Assembly: GCA_016794585.1 (NCBI GenBank)
Contig: JAEUJM010000027.1
Coordinates: forward strand, 1 to 64,000
DNA from: Acidimicrobiales bacterium
GTDB taxonomy: Bacteria > Actinomycetota > Acidimicrobiia > Acidimicrobiales > DATDAH01
Reading direction: 5' to 3'
Length of the DNA: 64,000 nucleotides
Made by a program: the position numbers and the translations under genes. The notes below the pieces were generated by a model that saw only the letters and a list, made by a program, of their open reading frames with translations, searched no databases and had not been told where the DNA came from. Below are positions 60,220 to 64,000 of this stretch, one piece after another (the stretch's first letter is position 1; the number at the start of each line of letters is the position of its first letter).

Positions 60220-62861
60220 TGGCTGACACCCCGGTGTCGGGCTCCGACGACCGCACCCGGGCGGCGCTCGCCGCGGTGCGGGCCGAGGCCTTCCACGTCG
60301 CCGCCGCACAGGTCAGTGACGCGCTCCTCGTGACCGTCCAGGAGCGGCCCGGCGAGCACACCGTCGCGTGGGTGAACGACGCTTTCGAGCGCCTGACCGG
60401 GTGGCCGGCCGACGACATCCTCGGGCGCTCACCCGGGTGCCTCATCGGCGAGCGGACCGACCCGGCGGTCGTGGCGCACCTCGTCGGGGCCATGGCCGAC
60501 GACCGCCCGGCCCACGAGCGCCTGGTGCTGCACCGACGGGACGGCACCTCGTTCGTGGTCGAGGCGAAGTACGTGGCGCTCTGGAGCGAGCCCGTGAGCC
60601 ACCTCTGGCTGCTCCGGGACGTCTCCGACGTCGCCGCCACCGAACAGGCGCTGCGCCGCACCGAGGCCTGGGCGAGGGCCATCATCGAGCACTCCGACGA
60701 CGTGCTCATCGTCACCGACGACCAGGGGCGCATGACCTACGTCGGTCAGGCCGTCGGCCACGTGCTCGGATATGACGCCGACGAGCTGACCGGCCGGGAC
60801 TGCTTCGAGCTGGTGCACCCCGAGGATCTCAACCGGGTGTTCGGGGACTTCGGTGACGAGGTACGAGGCGTGGCGAAGCGCACGCCCACCGAGCTGCGGG
60901 GGCGTCACGCCGACGGCACCTGGCGACACCTCAGCGTGCTGGCCACCAACCTGCTCGACCTGCCGGCGGTGCAGGGCATCGTTTTGAACTGCCGCGACAT
61001 CTCGCGGCACCGTGCCGTCTCCACCCTGCTCTCCGAGCAGAGCCAGGTGCTCGAGCGGGTGGCGCGGGGCATGGCGCTCGATGACACCCTGGCCTCGATC
61101 ATCGAGCTGGTCGAGGGGCGCATCCCCGGCGCACAGTGCTCGATCGGTCAGCTCGACGACGCCGGCCGCGTGCGGGTGACCGTGGCGCCCACCCTGCCGG
61201 ACGAGGTCGTCGCCGCGCTCGACGCGGTCCCGGGCACCTCGACGCTCGGGCGCTCGTTGCGGGCACCGGGGCCTCCTGCGGTGATCTACGACGACGTGGC
61301 CACCGACTTCCGGTGGGCGGGCGCCCGCGACGTCCTGCTCGAGCACGGCCTCCGGGCCTGTTGGGCTCTGCGCCTCGACGCTCCCGGCACGGGTGGGCTG
61401 TTGGGAGCGATCGCGGTGTACGTGCCCGAGGCGCGGGTACCGGACCCCGACGAGTTGCTCCTGCTGGAGCGGGTCACCCACCTGGCGGCGATCGCCGTCG
61501 AGCGCGCCGAGTTCGAGGCCACCCTCGAGCACGAGGCGCTGCACGACAAGCTGACCGGTCTCCCCAACCGCTCGCTGCTACTCGACCGCATCGAGCAGGC
61601 GCTGGCGCGGTCCCGTCGTCTCGGCACCGCGGTGGCGGTGCTGTTCATCGACCTCGACGACTTCAAGGTCATCAACGACAGCCTCGGCCACGCAGCCGGC
61701 GATCGCCTGCTCCAGCAGGTGGCCACCCGCTTCCACCGGCCGCTCCGGGCGGGTGACACCGTCGGGCGCTTCGGTGGCGACGAGTTCCTGCTCGTGTGCG
61801 AGGACGTGGAGGACGAGGCGGGGGCCGTCGCAGTCGCCACCCGTCTCGCGATGGAGCTGGAGCCGCCGTTCGAGCTCGACGACACCACCGTGTTCGTGCG
61901 GGCGAGCGTTGGCATCGCCCTCGCCGCCGGCGGGTCCCAGCTCGATCCGACCACGGCTGCCGACCTGGCCCACGAGGCCGAGTCCCTGGTCCGCAACGCC
62001 GACGCCGCGATGTACCGCGCCAAGGAGCGCGGTCGGTCCCGCTACGAGGTGTTCGAGGAGGATCTCCACCGCCAGGTGGTCCGTCGCCTCGACCTGGAGC
62101 GTGAGCTCCACCAGGCCGTCGCCGAGGACCAACTCGTCGTGCACTACCAACCGCTCATCGACGTGCGCACCGGGGTCATCACCGCGGTCGAGGCACTCGT
62201 GCGCTGGGAGCGGCCGGGCCACGGGCTCGTGGCCCCCGCCGAGTTCATCCCCGCCGCCGAGGACATCGGCCTCATCGTCCCGCTGGGCGAGGCCGTCCTC
62301 GAACGGGCCGCGCACCAGGCCGTCGAATGGACCACCATCGCGCCCGAGCTGACGGTGATGGTCAACCTCTCCGTGCGCCAACTGGCCGACGAGCGCTTCC
62401 TCGAGCGGGTGGCGCGCGTGCTCGACGAGTCCGGGCTGCCGGCCAGTCGCCTCTGCTTCGAGGTCACCGAGTCGGCGCTCGCGGCCGGCCTCGGCCTGGT
62501 GGACACGCTGCGACAACTCTGCGACATGAGCGTCGGGTTCGCCATCGACGACTTCGGCACGGGGTACGCCACCCTCGACTACGTGCGCCGCTTCCCCATG
62601 GCCAACCATCTGAAGATCGACCAGTCCTTCGTCGCCGGGCTCGACGCGGCGGACTCGCCCGACCGGGCCATCATCTCGGCCGCCATCGTGCTCGGACAGT
62701 CGCTCGGGTTCACCGTGGTGGCCGAGGGGGTCGAGACGGAGTCACAGCTGGCGATCCTGCGCGAGCTCGACTGCGACGTCGTGCAGGGCTACCTGTTCAG
62801 CCGGCCGGTGCCCGCCGACGAGATCGCCGCCCTGCTGGTCGACCCCCGTCCGTGGCTCTAG
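60219..62861 (+). CDS. PAS-PAS-GAF-GGDEF-EAL protein (c-di-GMP turnover)
   Basis: The protein is 880 aa, soluble. Two PAS domains (about residues 20-265), a GAF domain (about 285-430), GGDEF (about 440-600; RFGGDEFLLV) and EAL (about 615-870; VEALVRWERP) follow. The inhibitory RxxD site is present just before GGDEF (RAGD), unlike in the other such protein of this window. EAL catalytic residues look complete (NLSVRQL, FEVTESAL, DDFGTGYATLDYV, LKIDQSF, EGVET). It is coupled to the His-tailed hydrolase gene. Confidence 0.93.
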   Translation: MADTPVSGSDDRTRAALAAVRAEAFHVAAAQVSDALLVTVQERPGEHTVAWVNDAFERLTGWPADDILGRSPGCLIGERTDPAVVAHLVGAMADDRPAHERLVLHRRDGTSFVVEAKYVALWSEPVSHLWLLRDVSDVAATEQALRRTEAWARAIIEHSDDVLIVTDDQGRMTYVGQAVGHVLGYDADELTGRDCFELVHPEDLNRVFGDFGDEVRGVAKRTPTELRGRHADGTWRHLSVLATNLLDLPAVQGIVLNCRDISRHRAVSTLLSEQSQVLERVARGMALDDTLASIIELVEGRIPGAQCSIGQLDDAGRVRVTVAPTLPDEVVAALDAVPGTSTLGRSLRAPGPPAVIYDDVATDFRWAGARDVLLEHGLRACWALRLDAPGTGGLLGAIAVYVPEARVPDPDELLLLERVTHLAAIAVERAEFEATLEHEALHDKLTGLPNRSLLLDRIEQALARSRRLGTAVAVLFIDLDDFKVINDSLGHAAGDRLLQQVATRFHRPLRAGDTVGRFGGDEFLLVCEDVEDEAGAVAVATRLAMELEPPFELDDTTVFVRASVGIALAAGGSQLDPTTAADLAHEAESLVRNADAAMYRAKERGRSRYEVFEEDLHRQVVRRLDLERELHQAVAEDQLVVHYQPLIDVRTGVITAVEALVRWERPGHGLVAPAEFIPAAEDIGLIVPLGEAVLERAAHQAVEWTTIAPELTVMVNLSVRQLADERFLERVARVLDESGLPASRLCFEVTESALAAGLGLVDTLRQLCDMSVGFAIDDFGTGYATLDYVRRFPMANHLKIDQSFVAGLDAADSPDRAIISAAIVLGQSLGFTVVAEGVETESQLAILRELDCDVVQGYLFSRPVPADEIAALLVDPRPWL

Positions 62862-62873
62862 GTCTCGCCGCTC

Positions 62874-62900
62874 GAGAACGCTCGCTGCGCTCGCGTTCTC
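62874..62900 (+). terminator. 8-bp hairpin after the GGDEF-EAL gene
   Basis: GAGAACGC and GCGTTCTC enclose a partly self-pairing 11-nt loop. The hairpin lies 13 bp after the stop at 62861. It is a U-less terminator candidate. Confidence 0.5.
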
Positions 62901-62982
62901 AACCGACGAACTCTGCCTCGAGGGTCGGTGCCGGCGTCGGGCGTCGCCCGACTGCACCTCCCGGGGCGGGTAGAACGGTCGC

Positions 62983-64000
62983 ATGACGTTGTCGCTGGTG
63001 GAGAGCCAGGTCGAACCCGCTGGTCCTGCGCTCGAGGTGAGCGTCCGCGAGGTGGTGGCCGGCCGGCGGTGGGCGTGGTCGGTCGCCAACGCCGGCGACG
63101 CCGCCGTGGCGGTCCACTCGGTCCGGTTGCGGTTCCGGGTCGACGGCCTGGGTGGTGGGTCGGCCGGCGCCGGCCCGGTGCGGGTGTTCCAGAACGGCTA
63201 CCAGTCCTGGTCGCCGACGGGGGCGGTGACCCTCGGCGAGCACGTCGACCCGTCTCGCACGCAGACCGGTGATCCGATGTTGGACGACGTGGTCGGCTTC
63301 GCCCGGCGGGTGCACCACGCCGACCCCGCCGTCGCCCCCGAGGGCGAGGTGCGTTCCGAGCAGGTCACGGTGTTCCAGGCGCGGGGCGGGCCGGCCGGTG
63401 GCGCCGATGCCCCGGTGCACCTGGTCGGCTTCCTCGGTGGCGCCACCCACGACGGGACGTTGCGCCTGAGCCTCCTCCCGGACGGTGCCGTCGAGGTCGT
63501 GGCCCAGGCCTACCTCGGAGGGGCGCTGCTGGAAGCGGGCACGTCACGCGTGCTGCACGACGTCGTGGCCGACGAGGGGCCGGCGGCGGCGCCGCTGCTC
63601 GAGGCGTGGGCGGGAGCGGTCGGCGCCGCCGAGCAGGCCCGGGTCACCGCCCCGTTCCAGGCGGGCTGGTGCAGCTGGTACCACTACTTCCACTCGCTGA
63701 CCGAGGAGCACGTCCGCTCCAACCTGGCCCTCGCCGGCGACTGGCCCTTCGAGGTCTTCCAGGTGGACGACGGCTACCAGGCCGCCATCGGCGACTGGCT
63801 GGTGACCAACGACAAGTTCTCGTCCGGGGTCGACCGCCTGGCCGCCGACATCGCCGGCGCCGGCTACGTGCCCGGCATCTGGATGGCCCCCTTCATCGCC
63901 CACCCCGAGTCAGCCGTCCTCACCGCCCACCCCGAGTGGGCCACCCCCGACGCCGCCACGGGCGACCAGCTCATGGGCTGGTGGAACCCCGACTGGAACG
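62983..64000 (+). CDS. Alpha-galactosidase-like GH36 enzyme, cut by the window end
   Basis: The first 339 residues are visible from ATG 62983; the frame is still open at 64000. After an N-terminal beta-sandwich (YQSWSPTGAVTLGEHVDP) the catalytic barrel begins with AGWCSWYHYFHSLTEEHV, FEVFQVDDGYQAAIGDW and VPGIWMAPFIAHPES. These are GH36/melibiase signatures. The catalytic Asp would be in the missing part (normally KxDF/Y). It probably cleaves alpha-galactosides in the cytoplasm. No signal peptide is seen. Confidence 0.85.
   Translation, partial: MTLSLVESQVEPAGPALEVSVREVVAGRRWAWSVANAGDAAVAVHSVRLRFRVDGLGGGSAGAGPVRVFQNGYQSWSPTGAVTLGEHVDPSRTQTGDPMLDDVVGFARRVHHADPAVAPEGEVRSEQVTVFQARGGPAGGADAPVHLVGFLGGATHDGTLRLSLLPDGAVEVVAQAYLGGALLEAGTSRVLHDVVADEGPAAAPLLEAWAGAVGAAEQARVTAPFQAGWCSWYHYFHSLTEEHVRSNLALAGDWPFEVFQVDDGYQAAIGDWLVTNDKFSSGVDRLAADIAGAGYVPGIWMAPFIAHPESAVLTAHPEWATPDAATGDQLMGWWNPDWN

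Overview
The window is high-GC DNA read as a chromosome segment of an actinobacterium. The aa3-type oxidase with an actinobacterial subunit IV, the cytochrome bc complex with a diheme QcrC, the small CtaG-type assembly factor, very frequent GTG starts and many 4-nt GTGA stop/start overlaps all point that way. The mix resembles the class Acidimicrobiia (Iamia or Ilumatobacter relatives), but that placement is inference from gene style, not from a marker gene comparison.

Bases 1 to about 8,890 are an accessory island. It is visibly less GC-rich than the rest, holds no housekeeping gene, and abuts the 3' end of a tRNA-Ala(UGC) gene (8899-8972). It carries a broken SF1 helicase, a coupled three-gene unit (XRE-type HTH, AbiV/HEPN-like protein, PIN-like nuclease), a double-HTH recombinase-like protein, a ribbon-helix-helix protein, a Panacea-domain protein coupled to a GNAT acetyltransferase, a second HEPN protein with an RxxxxH motif, a possible operon headed by a sigma-factor-like protein (DUF2188 protein, 49-aa basic peptide, WHQHILD-motif protein with a Cys-rich tail), and a frameshifted IS1182-type transposase fragment next to the tRNA. 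Defence or toxin-antitoxin style content is the most likely theme and is where anything undescribed is most likely to sit.

From 9 kb to 22 kb the window is core aerobic respiration: ctaC-ctaD-ctaF on the minus strand, ctaG, and a plus-strand ctaE-qcrC-qcrA-qcrB operon. Together these encode the cytochrome bc-aa3 branch from menaquinol to oxygen. Interspersed are a SecD-like orphan, a nucleotide cyclase fused to a methyltransferase, and a coiled-coil membrane protein built on a 21-bp tandem repeat. From 22 to 31 kb come cation antiporters (NhaP-like; KhtT/KhtU-like), release factor 3 and a PQQ-type propeller lipoprotein. From 31.8 to 36.1 kb is a three-gene block of exported or membrane proteins of unknown role. 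From 37.2 to 38.1 kb is a small second accessory spot (HsdR remnant plus a toxin-antitoxin-like pair).

From 38 kb onward the content is ordinary chromosomal: a CrtO-like acyltransferase, TetR and MarR-like regulators, a type II P-type ATPase, purK-purE, a NarL/NarX-type two-component system, two PAS/GGDEF/EAL proteins, a polyprenyl synthase, an HAD hydrolase, an ArsR-SulP operon, xseA-xseB, and a Fur-family regulator beside a nickel/cobalt ECF transporter operon (cbiM, a PDGLE gene, cbiQ, cbiO) with a Nur-box-like site. Then come a His-tailed metallo-beta-lactamase-fold protein and, running off the end, a GH36 alpha-galactosidase. Several intergenic gaps hold long perfect hairpins without U-tracts, read here as terminators.
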